The position numbers were made by a program, and so were the translations under genes. Shown piece after piece: positions 37,894 to 48,337 of a DNA stretch of 64,000 nt; positions within the stretch are counted from its first letter, which is position 1; each line of letters starts with the position of its first letter. Origin of the DNA: Poecilobothrus nobilitatus (lineage: Eukaryota > Arthropoda > Insecta > Diptera > Dolichopodidae); the NCBI GenBank assembly GCA_947095535.1, contig OX352774.1, forward strand, positions 213,640,965-213,704,964, given 5' to 3'. The notes under the pieces are model-generated. The model saw nothing but the letters and a program-made list of their open reading frames with translations. It did not search any database and was not told the DNA's origin.

Positions 37894-38259
37894 ATGGTAT
37901 CATTACCATCAAATAAATCACCAAATTACAGTGATGAACAAATACAACGAATGATGGATGAATATCATACATATTTGGATCATATTAATTATCAAAATTT
38001 AACAATATCAAGTATTAATGATGAAATATTTAATAATTTTCAAAATTTTAATTTTGGTAAAAGTAAACGTCTTGTTAAATCATTAACAAATGAAAAAATA
38101 AAATTAAGATTTTTTGAAAATAAAGCAATTGATGTTAAAGAAAAAATATTATATAAAAATCCAAATTGGAATACAATACAAGTTAAAATGTCTATAAATG
38201 AAAATGATGATATTGATGATGATGATGTTGATGGTGATGAAAATTTTATTGAGGAATAA
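37894..38259 (+). CDS. Uncharacterised 121-residue protein with acidic tail
   Basis: I do not recognise the family. The start is GAAATGGTATC, with G at -3 and G at +4, after an A-rich leader. Residues 12-50 are helix-forming (SDEQIQRMMDEYHTYLDHIN), then FNFGKSKRLVKSLTNEKIKL at 52-71. Residues 72-98 hold KAIDVKEKILYKNPNWNTIQ, and residues 103-121 are almost all Asp/Glu/Asn. There is no signal peptide, membrane segment or cysteine. The spaced residues Y24, L28, I31, I41, I45, F49, GKS55-57, EKIKL67-71 and NP89-90 echo the divergent ORF at 34481-34801, suggesting diverged paralogues. The acidic tail is low-complexity GAT codons. No intron is visible, but upstream exons cannot be excluded. Confidence 0.6.
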   Translation: MVSLPSNKSPNYSDEQIQRMMDEYHTYLDHINYQNLTISSINDEIFNNFQNFNFGKSKRLVKSLTNEKIKLRFFENKAIDVKEKILYKNPNWNTIQVKMSINENDDIDDDDVDGDENFIEE

Positions 38260-38370
38260 TATAAAAAAAAAAAAAAATATTTTAATTATAAATCACTTAT
38301 CAAAATGACTTTGATCGACATTTTGGTGAAAGTATTATAATTATATGCACTAAGAAAAGAAAATTTTTAA

Positions 38371-38376
38371 AATAAA
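38371..38376 (+). terminator. Possible AATAAA polyadenylation signal
   Basis: AATAAA lies 112 bases after the stop codon of the 121-codon gene and is followed within 20 bases by a GT-rich stretch (TAGTAGTGTTGTTTT), the usual downstream partner. Confidence 0.45.
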
Positions 38377-38379
38377 ATA

Positions 38380-39134
38380 GTAGTAGTGTTGTTTTATTTT
38401 TTAAAGATTGAATTGTATACTTATAGTTTAAATGTAATCCAAGTTAAATTTTTTATTATTAAATTGTACAATAATTTTTTATAAAACAAAAAAAAAAAAA
38501 ATTAATTTTCCCCAAGAGACAAAAAGGAAATAATTTTAAATTTTCATTAAAATATTTTGAAAATATATGGATTATATTCTGTCAGGTATCAAATAATTGG
38601 ATTTTAAGAAAAAATACCTGATATTTAACAATCAAAAATTTAATTATAGAAAAATTATTAATACCTATTTTTATATTTATCAAGGCATTATATGAAAAAT
38701 TAAAAATTTTCATTGACTTGCCAGCTATTTTGAGTTTTCACTAGAATAGTCTCAATTAATTTATTTTATTTTTCTATTCAATATATTTTAGTACCTATTG
38801 TTTTTTTTTTTTTTTTTGTTTTAAATTAACAAAACTTTAAACGGGTTTTAATTTAATATTCAAGATATACTAATATTAAAATTTTCTTATTCAACAATTT
38901 AATTTATCATTGGAATTTTTTCATTTAAACTGAGTACAACAATTCATTTTAAAATAATAAACCATAAAATGGTGTGTGCGTGTGCAAATGCAAAATAATC
39001 TGTAGTTATATAAAATTTCATAATTTTTATTTTAAAAATATTAATTACGAAAATACAGTAATAAAATTTTATATTAAAGGTATTATGAAATAATAAAATC
39101 TAAATGCAAAAAAAAAACAAACAAAAAAAAAATG
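38380..39134. other. AT-rich non-coding stretch
   Basis: Nothing is recognised. A short GTGTGTGCGTGTGC run lies near 38970. Confidence 0.5.
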
Positions 39135-39218
39135 AGATCTGTTTTATTTATTTATGTATGGTAATATTACAAATCACATAGGACCATTATAGATTAAATA
39201 CTACTATAAAATTGCACA
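39135..39218 (-). mobile_element. SINE type II, 5'-truncated tail copy
   Basis: TTTATTTATTTATG is followed by GTAATATTACAAATCACATA, GGACCATTATAGATTAAATA and CTACTATAAAATTGCACAAT. This matches the tail region of the SINE train at 54.9-55.6 kb in the same orientation. The tRNA-like head is missing, as expected for incomplete reverse transcription. Confidence 0.7.
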
Positions 39219-42200
39219 ATAACTAGTGAAAAGGCAATTTTTTCCTTGTTATGAACAACCTTTTTTTTACCTCCATTCTTCGTGACCTTTGAATTTCGAA
39301 CAATCTGTATATTATATAACCTAAAGGCATTTTAATTTATTTACAAAGACTCTTTCACATATTAATTGTGAGAGCTTGTTAAATTACTCAGCCATTTTCA
39401 TATTAAAATTAGCTTATAAGAATTTTTTTTAAGTTTTATTTTTGAATTATAAAGAAAAATCACATAATAAATTGAAAAATAAAACAAAAAAACAAAAAAA
39501 AACTCTTTTACATATTTGCATACTTTTAGGAAATATTTTTCAGAAATATTTTTCGATAAACAACAATAACTAATTTAAAGAAATAAATACGATTTTTTAT
39601 TAATATTAGGTGCTAAAGGTAACTATTTAAATGAAAAAGTATAGTTTATATCGTTAAATTACGAAAATAAATAAGAAAAATAATGAAAATGAAATTTGAT
39701 TATTTAATATTCTTCATCTACTGAAAAAGATTTAAAAAAAATGTTAGGATGCTAAGCTCTGAAATTAAAAAAGAACTTAAATTCTTAGGCATAAAAACAT
39801 TTATTCAAAAAAAAAATTACAGCTTTTATACAGCAGAGAAAAAATAAAACATCATTTACATATATTTTTAAAATGTTTAGTTTTTAATTCTATTTTGATG
39901 CTTAATTTAAATAAAAACTCATTTATTCTAACTCATAAGTACTAAATGCATTATAATATGATTTTTTTCTTCCTTAAATATTTTTTCTTTATAATTTTAA
40001 TTTATAATTTTAAAGCTATTCCTTAAATAATTTTAAACATTTTTTTTTAATTTCAAAGCTATTGAAAAAGTTCAAAGATATTGAAAACTGGTTGCAGAAA
40101 AATATTTAACATGGTCCCATACAAACCCTCAAAAAAAAATCTTAAACAATCTCTAGAAAATTTTAAATATTTTAAGTAAAAACTAACAATATTTTGTTTA
40201 AAATGAAATGTAAATAATTTTTTAAATATTTTATAATTCTTGTTAATGAAATTCTTAACTACATACAAAAAAATAGTTAATAAAAATTGCTTGAAGTTTT
40301 AAAGTTCATATAAGAATTGTTAAAGGGTACGGACTACCTTTCTATTTAAAAAAAATGTGTTGTAGGTCGAGAATAACCAAAATTTTTTGTAAGAATCTTA
40401 TTAAATGTTATATTTTGTTGCTATTAGTAAGTACGTCAATTAAAAAAGGAAAACAAAAAAAAAAAAATACAAGGACATTATTGTGGTCTGAAAATTTACA
40501 AAAAACAAAAAAAATAAACAATAGTAACAATACAAAATTTATAAGAGTTTTTGTTTTTGCACAAATGAATGCGTTCATATACTTAGGATATGTCATGCAA
40601 GAAATAATTAAAAATCCTACTTACTACTAACATTTTACTTTCATACTTAAATATACGATATAACATATTATATTTCTTAAGTATGTTTATATATAAGTAT
40701 AATTTTAAAATATTATTTATAATTGCATGTTACATAACAGTTACAAAAAAAAAAAAAAGAAAAAAGAAAAGTTAAGTACATAAATCATATGATTTATATA
40801 TTTTTTTTAATTATTTTACCTTCAAGTCATAGAAACTTAACAACAACATTTTCTTCTTTTATACTTTGTTGCATAACATAAAGTCTTACAGCATTATAAA
40901 GATACAAAAGTTGTGATTGGATATTTAGGACCTTTTTTTTTACAGAAATATAATATGGTATAACAAAAATAGAAATATTTAAAAAGAATTTTGAATCATT
41001 CTTACACACATACAAGTATTATATATATGTATATATTATACATAGTTTGTCAGACACAAAATTAAATTTCTATATTAAAAATGTATCTTTTGTTTATGTT
41101 TTTTTTTGTTTTTGTATAAATTTTTATAATTAGATAAGGCTAAAGGTTAAATGATATAAAAAATATAATTAAACTATAAAAAAATTATAATGGTTATCGA
41201 TAATTTTATAAAATTAATATATTAAAAATGAAATGCCTTTTTCTATTTTTTATATAAGAAAAAGTATTTAGATATATAATGAAATCATTTCCAAAACAAA
41301 AAAGATTTTTGAAGCAATTTCTAAAATATAATAACATAATTTATATATACATATATGTATGTATGTTCAATGGTACAATGATTATAAATATCAAAATATA
41401 AATTAGTTTAAAAAAAAAAAAAAACATGGTAAGACTAAAATAAAAGAAAAATAATTTAGATATCCTTTTTTTCCTTACAGTAGATAGAAAACAATTTGAA
41501 GCCAATTTTAAGCCATTAATTTGTTTTTGTCTCGATGTTGGTAGTTATTTGGTAATGGTAAACTAATCGAATTATTGAATATTTCTAATGAAAGGAAAAT
41601 AAATATGTACTAGAAATAAAAATGGAATTTTTTCCCAATAATAACCGTATTTTTTCCTATAAATAGTAAATAAGTACTGTTACATAAAATATGGTATTCC
41701 AATATTGTTTTTCATATATTTTAATTTTTAAGTTTAACATTCTTGTTAAAGAGTATCACGAAGGTCTCTTACGACCAATTATAATTCAGTTGATATATCA
41801 GCATATAATTTAATAAAAATAAAATGTGTTGCCCCATGTTATTTTTTTTTTCTAATTTAGAAAGTAAAAGAAGAAGAGAATATATAGATGGCGTAAAAAA
41901 GGACAATGATTCGAATACAAATATTATTGGGTTGGTTAATTAATTTTTATATTATTTTATTATTATACATTTGTTAACTATATATATTCTAGATAGATTT
42001 AATCATATCAAAATATAAATCACATTTTCGGTTACAACTCACATAAGTATATGAATTTAGTGATCGCCCAAAATGATTTCTTCTTTTTCATCCTTTTTAA
42101 AATTTCTTTGCATTATTTAGAAATTCTACAACAATTACAATTCTAAGGCAAATAACATTTTGTATGATGTGCTCTTTTCATAATAAGCATTAAATTTCTT

Positions 42201-43192
42201 AATTATTTATTTTTTATTTTTGCATCCTGTATGTATTAATCATTTTTCTTTCATTATAAGTTTCTTGTCGTCATTTTTGTTTTCAAAGAAAATTACCTTT
42301 TATATTTTAAATACAATATAAATTAACTTAATAAAAGCGCTAAATTAATTTTTATTTGGGTCAAAATCTTAATTATTTAATTAGGTATATATATAGTTTT
42401 TGTTTTTTTTATTATATTATAATAATTTGTAAAAGAGTGACTTATTTATGTTATTATTAAAATAGACTATTAGAATTAAATAAATCTAACGTTTGTAATG
42501 CTATTTTTTTTTCGTGTTTTTCCTTTGATTTAGCATTAGTAAAATTTATGAAAAAACACAATGGTTAATATGTATGTATATAAGAATATATGTATATGTA
42601 TGTATGCATTTTCTATCAAATTTTTATGTAGGTTCAATAACCGATATCTAGTTTTTAATAAAAATTATTGATTTTATTTATTTTTTTCTCAAGAAACCTC
42701 TTAACTTCGATTTTAATTTTGTACAACTTCGATAACCGAAATTGACACTCTAATACGAAAAAAAAAACAGATTAAAAATGTGATAACTACTAAAAATTTT
42801 CACTTAGATTAATTAATTAATGCATACTGGTGCTTTGTATCACACATTTAATTTGTTAAACTTTTTTTCGAACAAATTCGATAATCAGATTTAGCTCTGT
42901 ACAATATATAAAAATTTATAAACAGATTTTTTATAGAAACATGAAGCATTGTAAATTCTTTTATATTTGTGAGATGTACATAATGTTGTTCCTTTTTCTG
43001 AAATTTGAAATTTTTTTTATCCTTGGAAATTCTTTCTAAATAAAGTTTTCAATTTCTTGGAGGTGCATTTAATCGATTTACAGCATTTTGTAATAAGCTG
43101 CCAACAGAGGAAAACGGTGAATTTCATTAGGAGAAAAACTGATCTAGAGTACACAACGGGTCTGAACTGGTTTTTGTTGCAGCACCTCTTCA
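39219..43192. other. AT-rich non-coding stretch
   Basis: Several frames of 60-90 codons occur (around 40059, 40355, 40408 and 40827), but they overlap each other, are low-complexity and show no motif. No repeat family is recognised. Confidence 0.5.
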
Positions 43193-43290
43193 CCTACACC
43201 ACCTTTCTATCTATCCCTATATCAAGGACCTACACCACCTTTCTATCTATCCCTATATCAAGGAATAGATAGAATGGTGCGGTGTAGGTC
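43193..43290. repeat. 36 bp tandem duplication with fold-back arm
   Basis: CCTACACCACCTTTCTATC, then TATCCCTATATCAAGGA, occurs twice back to back (43193-43228 and 43229-43264) without a difference. The following bases ATAGATAGAATGGTGCGGTG, then TAGGTC (43265-43290), are nearly the reverse complement of the first 25 bases of the unit, so the second unit can fold into a long hairpin. Confidence 0.9.
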
Positions 43291-44994
43291 CGCTTATCTT
43301 TTTTTTTTTTCTCTTTTTTGATTTCTCTTTCAAAAATTGTTAACTTAGAAGATATTTATCACAAAAAGGTGACTGCTTCATTTGTATGACAGAATAAAAT
43401 TAGTGCTGCCTGAACTTTAGTTTATATATAACGTTTAGTAAAATAAATAGTTTTTATTTTAATTCTATATAAATATAGATACTGTTTAGTACAATTTGAA
43501 GTAACTCAAAATATTAGAAATTACGTAAGTTTAATTAAAGAATAGAATTAAAATATGACAAAAGAAAAAAGTTCCCATTAATGATACCATATGAAATAGA
43601 AAATATGTGTTTTATAAATAATTTTTTTTTTTTTTTCAAAAAAAAATTCAAGTTTCATTCAAAATTAATAATTTGTGTGCACCTTAAAATTTAGTTGATG
43701 ATAATAATATTTTCTTTTTATTTCAAAATTTTTATTCATTATGTCCTTAAGAACTTTTTAGTACATTAATGTTTCTTTTATTGTTTATATAAAAAAAAGG
43801 AAATACTATTTACATCCATTAAATTCAAGTAATTTTATTTGAATTCATATAATATATTATAAAAAAAAAATTATTTTTTTTTGTATGTAAAAAGCATTTC
43901 TTCTTTTAATCAAGATAAGTTTTTTTTTTGTTATTCAAATAAGAGATCATTTTCTAAAATCAACCTAAAATTTTTTTTTTCTTTTTGTTGGCAATTGTTA
44001 TATCCTTTAAAAACAAAAAATAAAACACAAATAACTGAACAATACACTATGTATATGAATGAAATAAGGATATTTATTTAGGCTCCCAACACAAAAAAAA
44101 AAAAAAAAACAAAAAATTATAATAAAAGAATATGTTTTTAATAGTAAATTATGTACATACCGAGAATATAGAGTAATCCATTTTGTTATTCTCTCTATCT
44201 TTTTATTTTATTATCTTCTTCTTTCGTTTTATTACAGTTATTTGATTGTATTCTTAGTTTCTTAATAGTTTTGAATCTTCACGGTAAAGAAACGTTTTTT
44301 TTTTGTATCATTTTTTTTTATTTGATTTTTTTTTGTAATTTCAGTTATATCTTTTTGTAAAGATATCCTTTCATTTTCTTATATTTTTCTTTTTTTCTTT
44401 TTTTTTTTGGAAATATTACGCAATATAAATATTCTTGTAGTTGGCGTAAAATAACGCAGTTATAAAGTTATTGTAAAAGTTATAAATTTGGGTCAGTTTA
44501 TAATGTAAAACGAGGGTCAAAACTATAATTTATGTTTTCTTTTATATTATATGTATTTGAATTGTTTTGTTTTTTTTTTTCTTATATTTACGGGTATTTT
44601 TTGTTTAAGGATGAACAAATATCCTTAAAAATATATAGTATATAAGTACATAGAATGTATTCTTTAAGATAATAAATGAAAAAAAAAAAATATTGTTTTT
44701 TTTTTAAATTTTATTTAATGCAGTGATGGAATTTACATATAAGTTTACTACCTATAAAAAATTTTATAAAAATTTTGAAAATAATTTTTTTTTTTTAATT
44801 TTTAATCTTATCTGCTTTCTGCTGAATTTGTTTCGCAGAAAAAGCTCCTATTTTGATTGTAATATATGGCATAATATTTCCAAGAAAGTTTAATTTTTGA
44901 CGATGACATTTTACTAATAAATATTTTAATAATATTTAAGGTTATTAATTTGAGTTACAAGTTTTTAAGTTTCTTGTTTTTCTTTCTTGTACAC
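43291..44994. other. AT-rich non-coding stretch
   Basis: Nothing is recognised; the frame at 43881-44081 is Phe/Lys-rich chance translation. Confidence 0.5.
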
Positions 44995-45090
44995 AGGGTG
45001 TGGGACCGCAGCCAATGCTCATGTCTCAAAATCTTGTTTTATCAAAATCTCGTTTCTTAAAATTTTATTTTTTAAAAAATCTCTCTAAAC
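44995..45090 (+). mobile_element. Family C solo terminal repeat
   Basis: GGGTGTGGGACCGCAGCCAA, then TGCTCATGTCTCAAAATCTT, then ATCAAAATCTCGTTTCTTAAA matches both terminal repeats of the element at 61911-62803. No partner end is visible nearby. Confidence 0.68.
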
Positions 45091-47373
45091 ACTATTCTCC
45101 AATGCTGGTGTTAGCGTGTAATTGTAATTTTAAAAAAGTTTCACGCCAGCGATTGTTTTTTACGCAATTATTTTAAATCTTTTTTTTTTTATTATTTACA
45201 AAAAAAAACACTAAACAACACAAAAAAGAAATGTCAATTTAATCAAACTGTCACATAATTGAGCGGTCAGAGCTTGCTCAACTTCAACTTTAAAAAAATT
45301 AGATGCCAGGATAGTTAATAGTTAATAGTTTGGCGGTAAAATTATGAGATCGAAGATATAGGACGAGTTAACCCGAAATATGTATACAAAAACATATTTA
45401 AAAGGAATTTTTTAGTTGATTTTAAAATCAGGATTAGGTATATTTTGTTAGTTAAAATTATTTTTACCATTCTTTTAAATTTTCTCTAATTTCGTACACC
45501 TGAATTATGTTACAAAACCCTTAAAATCTTGAAAAAAATTAATTTTTTGGGCCCACCAAATTTAATTTCAAAATTAAAAAATACAGGAAATTTTGGTAAA
45601 ATGATACTTTGATAAGACAAGATACTAATTAGAGATACAAAAACTAAAGATACTAACATGGTTATGAATGGTCACATATGGTATTTTTTTACTTCTTTTG
45701 TTCAACGTTTTGACTTAAATAAATTTTTCTACAACATAGATTCATATAGTACAATAGTCATTGAATATATTAAATATAATTTTTATAATCTTGATATTTC
45801 TAAAAAATAAATAGTCATAATTTTCTCTTTATAAATATAGATTTTTAATTCAAACTACAAGCCTTGTAATGAGCTTCTTATATTTTTTTAAGCTATTTTT
45901 TGGTCCCTTATGTTAGATAATATGATAAACTGTTCATACATTCTATTACAATAGAGGCGAGTAGATTTCAGTTTCTAAAAGCTACAGCTGATGCCTTCTC
46001 AGCAAATAACAGTTCTCATCTAGATTGTTCATAATTGTTTGTAATAATTGTAGTAACCTTACATCAACGAAATTAGATGTTTATTTTACTTCAATATTGC
46101 ATATTATAAACTTTAAATTATAAACATAAATTAAAAACTAATACTTTTATACTGTGGTAGTATCTAATTTTTTAAATATGAAATCTTCATTCATATGCCG
46201 AATCGATTGTCAGAATTATTAAATTTTACCACTGTACATATTATGTAAGTTATATGTATGTATGTGTGTACTAGAATATTTGTTATTGGGTCTCTAAAGA
46301 ACAAAAAAAATGATACAATTTTACGTGTTTAGAAAAATAAATTCATAATTTATGAGAGAATTGAAGCAAAACATTGCTAAATAAAATCCAAAAACAAATT
46401 CAGATTTACAAAACAAAAAGTAAAAGAAATGCGTGAAAGAAAAAAAGAAAATTCTTTGTTTTTGTTTCACAATAACGCTGAATTTTAAGTATTTTTAAGA
46501 TACGATGACGAAAGAAAATAAATTTTCTAGTTGAAAGGTTTTTAAAAATCTAATTTTTTTTTTGAGAAATATTCAGGTGAAAAATGAATTTACCTGATAA
46601 GTGATAAGTGATAACCTTAAATGTTTAAATTCAAAAAATTTCTGCAAAAGAATCAAATTTTTAATTTTTGCTGTTTGTTTTTCAGTAATTGAGTGCCAAC
46701 AAAAAAAAAATTTAATTTAATTAAAATGTTGAATATGAATTTTTTAACAATATACATTTTTTTCAGTCAATAATGCCTTAATCAACCATGAGCAAACAAA
46801 AAAAAAAAATTTCCTTTTTGAGAATTTTGAGAATAATAAAATTGAGACACCTTTTGTATTTTTACAATCACAAATTAACAAAAATATGTTATAGATGTTA
46901 TAGAATACCCCTATAAAGAAGAAGCCTTATTATAATGAAATTATATTGGATTCTAGAATTAACCTTTAGAATTTAATTAGTTGACAATCTAAAGTTAAGG
47001 AGCAGAAAAATAAGAATATTGAAAAACAAAAAGAAAAAGCGAAATAAGTGCCTAAAATAATTTTGGTATTAAGAATTTTCTTTAATATATATATATATGT
47101 ATAAATATTTATAACTTTTAGGATAAGCTAATACATGAATAGAATAAAGTGAATAAATTTTAATCAATTAAATTGACATTAGTAAATTTTTATAATAAAC
47201 ACGCAATAAAAATTATTTTGTAATTTAAACTACAAAGTAATCCTTAAGTTTTTCCAAAAAAATTTTTTTTTTTTCAAAAAAAAAAACAAAAATACTAATA
47301 ACACAGTTAAAAACTTTTTTTTTTTTTTTTGAAACTCAATTTCCACCCAGTAATAAAAAATATTTGCGTTTTA
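45091..47373. other. AT-rich non-coding stretch
   Basis: No gene or further family is recognised. The triple TAGTTAA word near 45313 is a small local repeat. Confidence 0.5.
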
Positions 47374-47480
47374 TAATCTTGTAATATAGCTATAAGCGAC
47401 TAATCAATGGCTTAGTGAAACTGCCGATTCTCCAAAAACTAAAGCTTAGTCAAATATGAATAATAAATGATTGGTGAACG
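47374..47480 (+). repeat. Family F dispersed repeat
   Basis: AATCTTGTAATATAGC, CGACTAATCAATGGCTTAG, AAACTAAAGCTTAGTCAAA and TATGAATAATAAATGATTGG align block by block with the copies at 10.3 and 19.1 kb. Confidence 0.72.
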
Positions 47481-47616
47481 AGACCTCTGCTTCTTATAGC
47501 AGTGAAAAAAAAAGAATTAGAACTCAATATGTCTTATTAAGGGAAGTTGAGAAAGAAAGTATAATAAAATAAAAAAACAGCATTTTGATTAAAAATGTGT
47601 AAAGGTTTGAACAAGG

Positions 47617-47690
47617 GGCCTCGGTGGCCTAGTGGGTAAGAGCGTATAAAAAACCCTGTAAACACCGAAGGAGTGTGTAAACTTAAAACA
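47617..47690 (+). mobile_element. SINE type I head fragment
   Basis: GGGGCCTCGGTGGCCTAGTG, GGTAAGAGCGTATAAAA and AACACCGAAGGAGTGTG match the tRNA-derived head of the SINEs at 31.3 and 34.0 kb. The sequence leaves the family at the B-box, so body and tail are missing. Confidence 0.78.
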
Positions 47691-47736
47691 TACGACTGAT
47701 CTTCTAAGATTTAAGATATAAGATATAAGTTATAAT

Positions 47737-48100
47737 AGTAATAATAATAATAATAGTACAATTAAATAGTATAATAAATAGTACAATAATAATATAACAA
47801 TAATTATAATAATAATAATAATAGTAATAATACTAATAGCTACTACAGTGGGGGTATCTTTGTTATATCATGCAAGTAAGGTGTTATATACTGCTGCACG
47901 TTATAATCCACTGATGGCGCTGACTCTGTAGTAAAATAATAATAATATTAATAAAAAATATTAATACCAATAATAACAGCCGCTACAGTGACAGTGGGGG
48001 TTGCCTTCAATAGTTGCCTCATGTAGTAATATATACTACTACTACATGTTGTAACTATTGTGACGGCTTTAGTCACTGTTAGCAAGATAATAATAATAGG
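47737..48100. repeat. AAT microsatellite with two embedded hairpin units
   Basis: AAT/ATA-type repeats flank and separate two related units. The first (47835-47917) begins AATAGCTACTACAGTGGGGG. The second (47974-48066) begins AACAGCCGCTACAGTGACAG and then TGGGGG. The second folds on itself: TAGTTGCCTCATGTAGTA near 48011 pairs with TACTACATGTTGTAACTA. The units are diverged copies of one short element. The minus-strand frame across this region is chance. Confidence 0.7.
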
Positions 48101-48337
48101 CGGATTCATTGTTTCCTTACAGTCCCACTCCCAATTCAATGTTTCCGTATCCATTTTCCTATCCTTTCCTATCCCTACTCCCTAGCCAATATACTGCGTT
48201 CGTAGGTAAGGGTTTCATCCCACTATATTGGCTAAAGGGGGAGGTGGGTTTAGTCAGTAAGAATCTGACACTACCAAGGGGAAATTCTTGGTGTCTTTGG
48301 AAGATTCCCACCTCCCTTAGGAAAAAAAAAAAAAGAT
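48100..48337 (+). repeat. Family G poly(A)-tailed retroposon
   Basis: This relatively GC-rich block ends GAATCTGACACTACCAAGGG, then GAAATTCTTGGTGTCTTTGG, then AAGATTCCCACCTCCCTTAG and 13 A's. The inverted words TAGCCAATATA (48184) and TATATTGGCTA (48224) can pair. It shares its 3' half with the minus-strand copy at 26439-26575. Reading frames on both strands cover it but have no recognisable protein content. Confidence 0.65.

Noticed and set aside
40355..40630. 91-codon frame
   Set aside because: Overlapped by an antisense frame, Lys/Asn-rich through A runs, with no motif.
43057..43272. 71-codon frame with repeated TYTTFLSIPISR
   Set aside because: The peptide repeat is simply the 36-bp DNA duplication; there is no support for a gene.
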